Source of the DNA: Buchnera aphidicola (Sarucallis kahawaluokalani)
GTDB lineage: Bacteria > Pseudomonadota > Gammaproteobacteria > Enterobacterales > Enterobacteriaceae
Assembly: GCF_005080725.1 (NCBI RefSeq)
Contig: NZ_CP032999.1
Span: forward strand, 213,605-277,604
Direction: 5' to 3'
Length of the DNA: 64,000 nucleotides
The translations under genes and the position numbers were made by a program. Shown here piece after piece: positions 52,190-60,606 of this stretch. The number at the start of each line of letters is the position of its first letter. The stretch's first letter is position 1. The notes under the pieces are model-generated. The model saw only the letters and a list, made by a program, of their open reading frames with translations. It had not been told where the DNA came from and did no database searches.

Positions 52190-52929
52190 AAATTATACAA
52201 CCAAATAAACAAATTGCTTTAGTTACTGGTGCGAATAGAGGTCTTGGAAAAAAAATTGCAAAAGTATTATCTCAAAATAACATTTTGGTTATCGGAACTG
52301 CAACAAGTATACAGGGAAAAAAAATTATTGATCAAGAATTAAAAAATCATGGATTTGGTATTGTGTTAAATCTTAATAATTTATTTCAAGTGTCACAAAT
52401 TATAAAAAATATTTATCATACATTTCAACGTATTGATATACTTATTAATAATGCTGCTATTAAAAAAGACCAATTATTAATTAATACAAACTTAGAAAAT
52501 TGGATGTATACGTTACAAATTAATTTAACTGCTGTATTTTATATTACAAAACTTACTGTAAAAAAAATGATTAAAAAAAAATATGGGCGTATTATTACAA
52601 TAGGATCAGTAATTGGAAATATAGGAAATATTGGACAGGTAAGCTATGCAACATCAAAATCTGGATTGATTGGATTTAATAAAACACTTGCATTAGAAGT
52701 TGCTACTCACGGTATTACCTCAAATATTATTGCACCAGGTGTAATTAAATCAGGAATGTTTAAAACAATGAAAAAATCTCACCAGGAAAAATATTTATCT
52801 AAAATTCCTATGAAACGTTTTGGTACACCTCAAGACATTGCATCTGCAGTGCTATTTTTAATTTCAAAAAATACATCTTATATCACCGGACAAACAATTC
52901 ACATTAATGGTGGTATCTATATGAATTAA
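52186..52929 (+). CDS. fabG: 3-oxoacyl-ACP reductase
   Basis: FabG reduces 3-oxoacyl-ACP with NADPH in fatty acid elongation. The 247-residue protein (E. coli 244) has the SDR dinucleotide motif TGANRGLGKKIA (15-26), NNAA, and the catalytic tetrad: the serine in TIGSVIGNIGN and YATSK with its tyrosine and lysine. The dimer/tetramer end INGGIYMN is conserved. It overlaps fabD by ATGA and is followed by acpP after about 50 bases. fabF, which follows acpP in E. coli, is not present. Confidence 0.97.
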   Translation: MKIIQPNKQIALVTGANRGLGKKIAKVLSQNNILVIGTATSIQGKKIIDQELKNHGFGIVLNLNNLFQVSQIIKNIYHTFQRIDILINNAAIKKDQLLINTNLENWMYTLQINLTAVFYITKLTVKKMIKKKYGRIITIGSVIGNIGNIGQVSYATSKSGLIGFNKTLALEVATHGITSNIIAPGVIKSGMFKTMKKSHQEKYLSKIPMKRFGTPQDIASAVLFLISKNTSYITGQTIHINGGIYMN

Positions 52930-52984
52930 CATAGATAACACATTACATATATTATTTAAATAAATATATAAAAATATGAAAAAT

Positions 52985-53221
52985 ATGAAAAATATTCAAA
53001 ATCAAATAAAAAAAATTATTTCAAAAATAATGGATATCAAAAAAGAAGAAATTACGGAAACAGCAAATATATTTACAGATTTACAAGTTGATTCATTAGA
53101 TATTATTGAAATTGCAATGGCTATAGAAGAAAAATTTAATATAGAAATACCAGATACAGTACTAGAAAAATTTAATACTATTACATTTATTGTAGAATAT
53201 ATTCAAAAAAATAAAAAATAA
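52985..53221 (+). CDS. acpP: Acyl carrier protein
   Basis: ACP carries growing acyl chains on a phosphopantetheine arm. From the ATG at 52985 the protein has 78 residues, the E. coli length, and the modified serine is S37 in DLQVDSLDIIEIAMA. An ATG at 52976 would add three residues (MKN is repeated); neither has a ribosome binding site. The protein is much more lysine-rich than E. coli ACP, as expected from A+T bias, though helix II that meets partner enzymes keeps its acidic residues (DxSLDxxE). tmk follows after 6 bases. Confidence 0.95.
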   Translation: MKNIQNQIKKIISKIMDIKKEEITETANIFTDLQVDSLDIIEIAMAIEEKFNIEIPDTVLEKFNTITFIVEYIQKNKK

Positions 53222-53227
53222 ATATTT

Positions 53228-53887
53228 ATGACAAACAATACAGAAAATATATTTCATAAAAAAGGAAAACTTATTATTGTAGAAGGTATTGATGGTGCAG
53301 GAAAAACTGATGCTTGTCAAATTATTAAAAAAATCTTAAAAAAATATAAAATAAAAAACACAATGATACGTGAACCGGGAGGAACTCCATTATCTGAAAA
53401 ATTAAGAAATATTATTAAAAATTATAATCCATATGAAATTATAAATACAAAAACAATACTTTTACTCATGTATGCTGCACGTATGCAAGTAATACAAAAT
53501 ATAATTAAACCAGCTTTGAATAATAGCATCTGGATTATATCAGATAGATATGATTTATCATCATTTGCTTATCAAGGAGGAGGTTATAATATTAGTCAAG
53601 ATATTATTATGATTTTAAGTAAAATTGTAGTACAATCGTACATACCAGACCTTACAATATATTTAGATATAATACCAAAACACGCACTACAACGAATCAA
53701 TCTCCGTGGAAAATTAGATAATATTGAAAAAAACAATTTACTTTTTTTTGAACGTACAAGAAATGTATATTTAAAATATATTAAAAAAAATAAAAATAGT
53801 TTTACTGTCAATGCTAATCTAAAAATAGATATTGTACACAAAGAAATAAAAAATAAACTAAAAAAATGGTTAAAAAATGCAAAATAA
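53228..53887 (+). CDS. tmk: Thymidylate kinase
   Basis: Tmk phosphorylates dTMP to dTDP. The 219-residue protein (E. coli 213) has the P-loop EGIDGAGKTDAC (19-30), the substrate arginine in IREPGGTPL, and DRYDLSSFAYQGGG; the lid region is diverged. It starts 6 bases after acpP and overlaps holB by 11 bases, so acpP-tmk-holB are coupled. In E. coli pabC and yceG stand between fabF and tmk; both are absent here. Confidence 0.95.
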   Translation: MTNNTENIFHKKGKLIIVEGIDGAGKTDACQIIKKILKKYKIKNTMIREPGGTPLSEKLRNIIKNYNPYEIINTKTILLLMYAARMQVIQNIIKPALNNSIWIISDRYDLSSFAYQGGGYNISQDIIMILSKIVVQSYIPDLTIYLDIIPKHALQRINLRGKLDNIEKNNLLFFERTRNVYLKYIKKNKNSFTVNANLKIDIVHKEIKNKLKKWLKNAK

Positions 53888-54851
53888 ATCATATCCATGG
53901 TTAAATTCAATTTATACAGAAATAATTAATAATTATAAAAAAAAAAAACTACATCATACAATTTTAATTGAATCATATAATATTAATAATACATATAAAA
54001 TCATTTGGGCAATAAGCAAATGGATATTTTGTAAAAATAAATATCATATTAAAAATTGTGGAAAATGCACAGGATGTATTTTAATAAAACAAAAAAATCA
54101 TCCTGATTTTTATATATTACATCCTAACAACACTAGTAAAATAATAGAAATTGAACAAATTAGAAATATATTGTACGCGATACAAAGCACATCACAATAC
54201 AATAATGCTAAAGTTATATGGATTCCAAATTATAAAACATTAACAATTTTTAGTATCAATGCATTGTTAAAAGTTATTGAAGAACCGCCGAAAAATACAT
54301 TTTTCTTTATTGGAAATACTTTTTATAAAAAAGTACATCTTACTTTTCAAAGTAGATGTTTATTGTATAAAATCAATATACCTACCACAAAAGTAGGATT
54401 ATTTTGGATACAAAAAAATACAAAATTTAGTAAACAAAAATGCTTAATTGCGTTACATATTAATAATAATGATCCAGAATTAGCTAAAAAATTGTTAGAA
54501 AAATATTGGAAACAACGCAATCAATTATATCAAAATATTCAAATGGCTACTATAAAAAATAACTTTTTAATATTACTACCACAAATAAATACAAAAAATA
54601 TTTTAAATAAAATTTATTGGATAATTGTATTATTATTAGACAGTTTGAAATTTAAAAAAAATATTTCATATCTAATGAATACGGATTACATAAATTTAAT
54701 TCGTAAAATATCCAAAAAATATTCATTTGATAATTTACATAATATATTAAAATCTTGGATTATATGTAGATATTTATTAAGAAAAATAGAAAACATTGAT
54801 AGTGAATTATTAATACTTAAACAATTACTAAAATGGCAAATTTTAAATTAA
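53877..54851 (+). CDS. holB: DNA polymerase III delta prime subunit
   Basis: HolB is part of the clamp loader that sets the beta sliding clamp on DNA. The 324-residue protein (E. coli 334) starts with YPWLN as in E. coli. The zinc-binding cysteines are C52, C61, C64 and C67 (CGKCTGC), the sensor region is seen in NALLKVIEEPPKNTFFF and QSRCLLYKI. The ATP-binding loop is naturally degenerate in this subunit. The C-terminal collar domain is poorly conserved. The start lies 11 bases inside tmk. A 12-A run at 53937-53948 encodes lysines near residue 22. Confidence 0.92.
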   Translation: MQNKSYPWLNSIYTEIINNYKKKKLHHTILIESYNINNTYKIIWAISKWIFCKNKYHIKNCGKCTGCILIKQKNHPDFYILHPNNTSKIIEIEQIRNILYAIQSTSQYNNAKVIWIPNYKTLTIFSINALLKVIEEPPKNTFFFIGNTFYKKVHLTFQSRCLLYKINIPTTKVGLFWIQKNTKFSKQKCLIALHINNNDPELAKKLLEKYWKQRNQLYQNIQMATIKNNFLILLPQINTKNILNKIYWIIVLLLDSLKFKKNISYLMNTDYINLIRKISKKYSFDNLHNILKSWIICRYLLRKIENIDSELLILKQLLKWQILN

Positions 54852-54870
54852 AAAATCAAAAAGAGAATAT

Positions 54871-55665
54871 ATGATGTATTTAATTGACTCACATTGTCAT
54901 CTTAATATTATTAAAAATCAAAATAAAAATATTCATCATATATTAAAAAAAGCATATCAAAACTCTGTAAAATTAATTTTAAACATTGCAATATCAATTG
55001 ACGATTATATAACATCTTATCAAGATTTTAAATATAATAAAAATATTTTATATAGCTGTGGTATTCACCCTTTACATACAAGTTTAAATGATAAAAATAA
55101 TATTTCGGAATTAGAAAAATTAATTTCTTCTCAAAAACAAATTATTGCACTTGGTGAAACTGGTCTTGATTTTTTAAAAAAAGAAAACAAAAAAAATATC
55201 CAAATAGATAAATTTCAACAGCATATTTATTTAAGTATCAAGCATAAAAAACCAATTATCATACATACAAGAAATGCAGAATACGATACAATTAATATTT
55301 TGTCTAATAAAAATTTTCTATCCTGTAATGGGATCATACATTCTTTTACTGGTAGCATCAATCTAGCTAGAAAATTATTAAATTTAGGATTTTATATTTC
55401 TTTTTCAGGAATTATCACATTTAAAAATGCGTTGTATTTAAAAGAGATCATACAATTTATTCCAATAAATCGCATACTCATTGAAACTGATTCTCCTTAT
55501 ATATCTCCAGAACCATTTCGGGGAAAATATAATCAACCAGCTAATTTATTATATATTGCAAAACATTTAGCAAAAATAAAAAATATTAGTTTAATTGAAA
55601 TATCTAGAATATTAAAAAAAAACTTTTTTCAATTATTTGATATATCAAAAAATCATACAAATTAA
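54871..55665 (+). CDS. ycfH: TatD-family metal-dependent hydrolase (YcfH)
   Basis: The protein belongs to the TatD family of metal-dependent DNases/hydrolases; E. coli YcfH is its closest match and its physiological role is not settled. The 264 residues (E. coli 265) contain the metal ligands: D-S-H-C-H (6-10), the glutamate in GETGLDF, HTRNAEYDT, HSFTGS, and ETDSPYISPEPFRGK. An AGAG lies before the start. It lies 19 bases downstream of holB, the ancestral order, and 34 bases upstream of ptsG. Confidence 0.92.
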   Translation: MMYLIDSHCHLNIIKNQNKNIHHILKKAYQNSVKLILNIAISIDDYITSYQDFKYNKNILYSCGIHPLHTSLNDKNNISELEKLISSQKQIIALGETGLDFLKKENKKNIQIDKFQQHIYLSIKHKKPIIIHTRNAEYDTINILSNKNFLSCNGIIHSFTGSINLARKLLNLGFYISFSGIITFKNALYLKEIIQFIPINRILIETDSPYISPEPFRGKYNQPANLLYIAKHLAKIKNISLIEISRILKKNFFQLFDISKNHTN

Positions 55666-55699
55666 TTTCAATAAAAAATTTATGTAGGAAATATGAAAT

Positions 55700-57154
55700 A
55701 TGTTAACAAATATGTTTGCAAATCTGCAAAAATTAGGAAAATCCCTAATGTTACCAGTATCAGTATTACCCATTGCTGGAATTTTTTTAGGTATAGGTAC
55801 AGCAAATTTTCATATTATACCATCGGTAATATCAAATATTATGGTAGAGGCAGGAGGTGCAGTATTTAAAAATATACCATTAATTTTTTCTATAGGTATT
55901 GCTTTAGGCTTCACAAATAATGATGGTGTTGCAGCATTAGCTGCAGTCATTGGTCATGAAATTATGATTAAAACTACCACTATTGTTATTCCTATCATAT
56001 TAAAAAATGAAATCATTTGTAAAAATCATCAATATTATTGTGATATCGGTGTTTTAGGGGGTATTTTTTCTGGTATAATTACAGCATATTTATTTAATAA
56101 ATTTTCAAGAATTGAATTACCAGAATATTTAGGTTTTTTTTCTGGAAAAAGATTTATTCCTATGATTTCTGGATTATGTGCGATATTATTTGGATGTATA
56201 TTATCTTTAATATGGCCACCAATTAGTCAAATTATTAAAATGTTTTCACAATGGGCTGCTTATCAAAATCCTATGCTAGCTTTTGCTATATATGGTTTTG
56301 TAGAAAGAATTTTAGTACCATTCGGTTTACATCATATTTGGAATGTTCCATTTCAAATGCAAATAGGTGAATATACTAATTCGTTAGGACAGGTATTTCA
56401 TGGAGATATCGCAAGATATATGGCTGGTGATCGCACTGCCGGAAAATTAGCAGGAGGATTTTTATTTAAAATGTATGGATTGCCAGGAGCAGCTTTTGCT
56501 ATATGGAATTGTGCACATAAAAAAAATCGTTCTAAAGTCGGAGGTATGATGATTTCTGCGGCTTTAACAGCATTTTTAACAGGAATTACAGAACCAATTG
56601 AATTTGCATTTTTACTTACTGCGCCTATCTTATATTTTATACATGCAATTTTAGCTGGTTTAGCTTTCCCTGTATGTATTTTTTTTGGAATGAATGCTGG
56701 AACTAGTTTTTCTCACGGGTTAATTGATTTTATTATCTTAAGTGCAAACGGAAAATCTATATGGTTATTCCCTATAGTAGGTACCGTATATGGAATAATA
56801 TATTATGTGATATTTTATACTTTAATAAAATATTTTAATTTTATGACACCAGGTAGAGAAAATATTCAAAATAATATCACTATAAAGAATCCAAAAGAAT
56901 TAGCACCGATATTAATTCAAGCTTTAGGTGGTGCAAAAAATATTCAACATTTAGATGCTTGTATAACAAGAATTAGAATCACTGTATATACAGTTGATGT
57001 AATAAATCAAGTACAAATTAAAAAATTAGGTGCATCTGGAATTATTATTTCAGGTTTAGGAGTACAAATAATATTTGGCACTAAATCAGATAATATAAAA
57101 AGTGCAATGGATGATTATATTAAAAATAATACTCAAAATAATAAATCATTTTAA
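55700..57154 (+). CDS. ptsG: Glucose-specific PTS enzyme IIBC
   Basis: PtsG imports glucose and phosphorylates it in passing, probably the main sugar entry of this cell. The 484-residue protein (E. coli 477) has the EIIC domain with about eight to ten membrane spans from [19 protein letters not shown] on, including [16 protein letters not shown] and ITEPIEFAF, and the EIIB domain at the C-terminus with phospho-cysteine C421 in LDACITRIR, in the same position as E. coli. AGGA lies 10 bases upstream of the ATG. The phosphate donor proteins (EI, HPr, EIIA-Glc) must be encoded elsewhere. An 11-bp hairpin follows the gene. Confidence 0.98.
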   Translation: MLTNMFANLQKLGKSLMLPVSVLPIAGIFLGIGTANFHIIPSVISNIMVEAGGAVFKNIPLIFSIGIALGFTNNDGVAALAAVIGHEIMIKTTTIVIPIILKNEIICKNHQYYCDIGVLGGIFSGIITAYLFNKFSRIELPEYLGFFSGKRFIPMISGLCAILFGCILSLIWPPISQIIKMFSQWAAYQNPMLAFAIYGFVERILVPFGLHHIWNVPFQMQIGEYTNSLGQVFHGDIARYMAGDRTAGKLAGGFLFKMYGLPGAAFAIWNCAHKKNRSKVGGMMISAALTAFLTGITEPIEFAFLLTAPILYFIHAILAGLAFPVCIFFGMNAGTSFSHGLIDFIILSANGKSIWLFPIVGTVYGIIYYVIFYTLIKYFNFMTPGRENIQNNITIKNPKELAPILIQALGGAKNIQHLDACITRIRITVYTVDVINQVQIKKLGASGIIISGLGVQIIFGTKSDNIKSAMDDYIKNNTQNNKSF

Positions 57155-58008
57155 ATAACATTATATCCTACTACTATTATGCATAAATAAAAAAATAACA
57201 TAATAGTAGAAAATATTGATATATGCTTTACATAAATATTATGCTAATCTTCTTAAGTAATTACATTATGAAAAAATAAAATATTTTAATAAAAATTATA
57301 CATTTTTTAATAAAAAACCATACTATTAAATATGAAAAACAATTCAAATATCGAATGTAATAAATAAATTTCAAAAAATTATATTTTTATAAATTGATTT
57401 TTTTTAAATGATTAATTAAAAATTAAGGTAATTTTTTTATAAAAATAATTAAAATATTTATTAAAATATTTTTTAAAATTATATCTTTAAAAATTTTTAT
57501 AAAATAATATACTACAATCTATATCATATAATCAAAATTAAATTTTATCATTTTGTAGAAATATATAATAATTATCAATCTAGAAAACATTTATAATAAT
57601 GTATATTATGTATTATTATATTATGAAAGTTTATAAATATAAAAAATACTGATATCATACAGTAAATTAATAAATATTCAAAATAATTATCAAAATAAAA
57701 ATACCTTTACTAAAAACATTCCAATTAATAAATTATTACAATAACCACAATTTACTTGATTGTTCTTACAAGACATATAAATTGTTTATTTGATATTACT
57801 TGATTATTAATAATTTGTATTATATATATAAAATGAATCTATCAACATATTCATATCGATAATAATAAAAATACTATATTATAAGACGTTATATATAAAC
57901 TTATAGATACTTTTATATATTAAATTCTTTAATAAAAAAAATCTTTTTATGTCTTAAAAAATCTAATAGTTCATATTAAATCATATAAAAATTGTTTCAA
58001 AATATCTT
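57155..58008. other. Intergenic region between ptsG and asnS (854 bases)
   Basis: Apart from the hairpin just after ptsG (57171-57209) no gene, RNA or remnant was recognised. It lies between convergent genes, so no promoter is needed. In other Buchnera small genes such as hinT lie near here; this is probably where they were lost. Confidence 0.55.
57171..57209 (+). terminator. Hairpin downstream of ptsG
   Basis: CTACTATTATG (57171-57181) pairs perfectly with CATAATAGTAG (57199-57209), 11 bp with a 17-base A-rich loop, 17 bases after the ptsG stop. No T run follows, so it may protect the 3' end of the transcript as much as terminate it. Confidence 0.5.
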
Positions 58009-59412
58009 TTAACATAACGCATGATTTACAGTACGAGGAAATGGAATTAAATCTCTTACATTACGAACACCTGTAATATATGAAAGTAATCTTTCAAAAC
58101 CTAACCCAAAACCAGCATGAGGTACACTACCATAACGACGTAAATCAAGATACCAATCATAATTTTTTATATCTAATCCTGCTTCTAAAATACGGTTTTT
58201 TAATAATGCTTGTCGTTCTTCACGTTCTGATCCTCCAATAACTTCACCAATATTAGGTACTAAAAAATCCATTGCAGCAACAGTATTATTATCATGATTC
58301 ATGCGCATATAAAATGCCTTTAAATGTTTAGGATAATTTGTAATAAATACCGGTGCACAAAAATATTTATCAACGAGATATTTTTCATGTTCTAAAAATA
58401 AATCTGCACCAAAACTTACTGCATGTTTAAAATTAATTTTTGCCGTTAATAAAATATCAATAGCATCCGAATATTCAATTTGTATAATTTTAGTATTTAT
58501 AAACTGCTCTAATCTATAAAAAATATTCCTATCTCCTTGATTATAAAAAAACTCTATATCTAAAATATGGTATTGTAAAATATATTGAATAATATATTTT
58601 ATAATATCTGTCGATAATTGTATAATATCTTGTAAATTTAAAAATGCACCCTCTATTTCTAACATCCAGAATTCTGCCAAATGACGTGTAGTATTAGAAT
58701 TTTCGGCTCTAAAAGTTGGTCCAAATGTATAAACTTTTGTCATAGCACAAGCATACGCTTCTGCTGTTAATTGTCCAGATACTGTTAAAAAAGTTTCTTT
58801 TCCAAAAAAATCATCTTTAAAAACATTTATTCCCTTTTGTAAAAAGTTATTTTTATTGTTAATACTTAACATCGATACCCGAAACATTTCACCCGCTCCC
58901 TCTGAATTTAAACCGGTAATAATCGGAGTCGGAATCCAATAATAATGAAAATTATTCAAAAAAGTATGAATAGCATAAAACATGCCATTTCGAATTCGTG
59001 TAATTGCACTAAAAAGATTAGTACGTGATCTAAGGTGTGGTATAGATCGCAAATATTCACAAGTATGCTTTTTAGATGCAATAGGATAATTACCTGGACA
59101 ATCTACCCAGCCAATCACTTGAATTTTATTAATTTTAATTTCATATTTTTGATTACCATTCATAGACCATATTACCATACCTTCAATACGTATTGAACAA
59201 CCATTTGTTAATTTCAGTATTTCAGATTCATAGTTTAAAATATTATTTGTAATCACCCCTTGAATAGTTCTTAAACATGAACCATCATAAATATCAATAA
59301 AAGAAATTCCACATTTTGAATGTCTACGATTACGAACCCATCCAAATAAAACTACATTTTTATTGATTAAATTATATTGTGTATATATATCATAAATCGA
59401 TATTTTTTTCAT
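58009..59412 (-). CDS. asnS: Asparaginyl-tRNA synthetase
   Basis: AsnRS charges tRNA-Asn. The 467 residues (E. coli 466) contain the OB anticodon-binding domain (GWVRNRRHSKCGISFIDIYD), the class II motif 2 around PTFRAENSNTTRHLAEFWMLE (given in parts: PTFRAENSNTTRH, AEFWMLEIEGAF), and motif 3 FGLGFERLLSYITG with NVRDLIPFPRT at the end. All expected active-site residues are present. It is transcribed alone or with trhO, 131 bases upstream on the same strand. Confidence 0.97.
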   Translation of the reverse strand: MKKISIYDIYTQYNLINKNVVLFGWVRNRRHSKCGISFIDIYDGSCLRTIQGVITNNILNYESEILKLTNGCSIRIEGMVIWSMNGNQKYEIKINKIQVIGWVDCPGNYPIASKKHTCEYLRSIPHLRSRTNLFSAITRIRNGMFYAIHTFLNNFHYYWIPTPIITGLNSEGAGEMFRVSMLSINNKNNFLQKGINVFKDDFFGKETFLTVSGQLTAEAYACAMTKVYTFGPTFRAENSNTTRHLAEFWMLEIEGAFLNLQDIIQLSTDIIKYIIQYILQYHILDIEFFYNQGDRNIFYRLEQFINTKIIQIEYSDAIDILLTAKINFKHAVSFGADLFLEHEKYLVDKYFCAPVFITNYPKHLKAFYMRMNHDNNTVAAMDFLVPNIGEVIGGSEREERQALLKNRILEAGLDIKNYDWYLDLRRYGSVPHAGFGLGFERLLSYITGVRNVRDLIPFPRTVNHALC

Positions 59413-59542
59413 ATAGTATATTACCTATTAAACTTGTATGATAAAATATTTTTAAAATCTCAAAATTAATTAAAAAATATATTATATGTTAAATAAATTA
59501 TTATAGAAATATTCTAAAAATGAGTTTTATTAATTATTATAA

Positions 59543-60505
59543 TTATTTCACGATAGAATATACTGGATGTTTTGTATCAAATTTTTTGCAATTTATCGAA
59601 CAATATTTATTATATTTAATTTGACATACTGTACATTGAATAAATAAATCATGACATGTATCACGACGACAATTAATATAATCATCACAATCGATTTGAC
59701 AAGTTTTACATTTTCCTAAAATATGCTTAGAGACTCGTTCCGACATTCTATGATCAAAAACAAAATTTTTTCCTTTAAATTTTATTGGAAAATTATTTTT
59801 CTGAGACTCATTAACATAATTTAAAATACCTCCTTGGATATGATAAACATTTTTAAAATTATGATATTTTAACCACGATGTAGCTTTTTCACAACGAATA
59901 CCTCCGGTACAATATAAAACAAGTGTTTTCTCTTTGTATTTTTTTAAAAAACCCACTATACCTTTTAATTGATCCCTAAAAGTAGATCCAGGTACATGTA
60001 CGGCATGTTCAAAATGACCAATAACGAATTCATAATCATTTCTCATATCAATAAAAACTACATTAGGATCATATAACATCTGATTTACATTTTTGATTTG
60101 CACATAAATACCAGTATCATGATGATCAAAATTTTTATTTAATAATCCATCAGAAACAATTTGTTTACGTACTTTAACTTGCAGCATCCAAAAAGATTGC
60201 TTTGTGTTTAATCCTGAATTAATATGAATATTTTTAAATTTTTTATTTATTTTATTTAAAAATTTTTTTAAACAAGAAATTTTATTATGTAAAATATTAA
60301 TTTGTGCGTTAATCCCTTCTTTTGCAATATACACTCTACCAAAGATATTTAATTTTACAAAACTTGTATATATCATATCTCTAAAAATATACGGATTACG
60401 TATGTTAAAATATTTATAAAAAGAAAGTGTAATACGATGTTCATTTTTTTTTAGGATAGATAACTTCAATTTTTTTCTTGAATAAATATTATGTAGTATT
60501 GACAT
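59543..60505 (-). CDS. trhO: tRNA uridine(34) hydroxylase TrhO (YceA)
   Basis: TrhO is a rhodanese-like enzyme that hydroxylates wobble uridine 34 in an oxygen-dependent way. The 320-residue protein (E. coli 350) has the N-terminal acylphosphatase-like domain (GRVYIAKEGINAQINIL), the rhodanese domain with the active-site cysteine C179 in VLYCTGGIRCEKATSWL, and a cysteine-rich C-terminus (CKTCQIDCDDYINC and CTVC) that looks like a metal-binding region. The tail is slightly shorter than in E. coli. It lies between valS (about 100 bases upstream on the same strand) and asnS. Confidence 0.93.
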   Translation of the reverse strand: MSILHNIYSRKKLKLSILKKNEHRITLSFYKYFNIRNPYIFRDMIYTSFVKLNIFGRVYIAKEGINAQINILHNKISCLKKFLNKINKKFKNIHINSGLNTKQSFWMLQVKVRKQIVSDGLLNKNFDHHDTGIYVQIKNVNQMLYDPNVVFIDMRNDYEFVIGHFEHAVHVPGSTFRDQLKGIVGFLKKYKEKTLVLYCTGGIRCEKATSWLKYHNFKNVYHIQGGILNYVNESQKNNFPIKFKGKNFVFDHRMSERVSKHILGKCKTCQIDCDDYINCRRDTCHDLFIQCTVCQIKYNKYCSINCKKFDTKHPVYSIVK

Positions 60506-60606
60506 ATAATATTTTGTTCCAAAATATATGTGATATAAAAAGATATAATATAATATTTATAATAATATATTTTTAAAAACTTATTAATGCATATAAAATA
60601 TTATTA

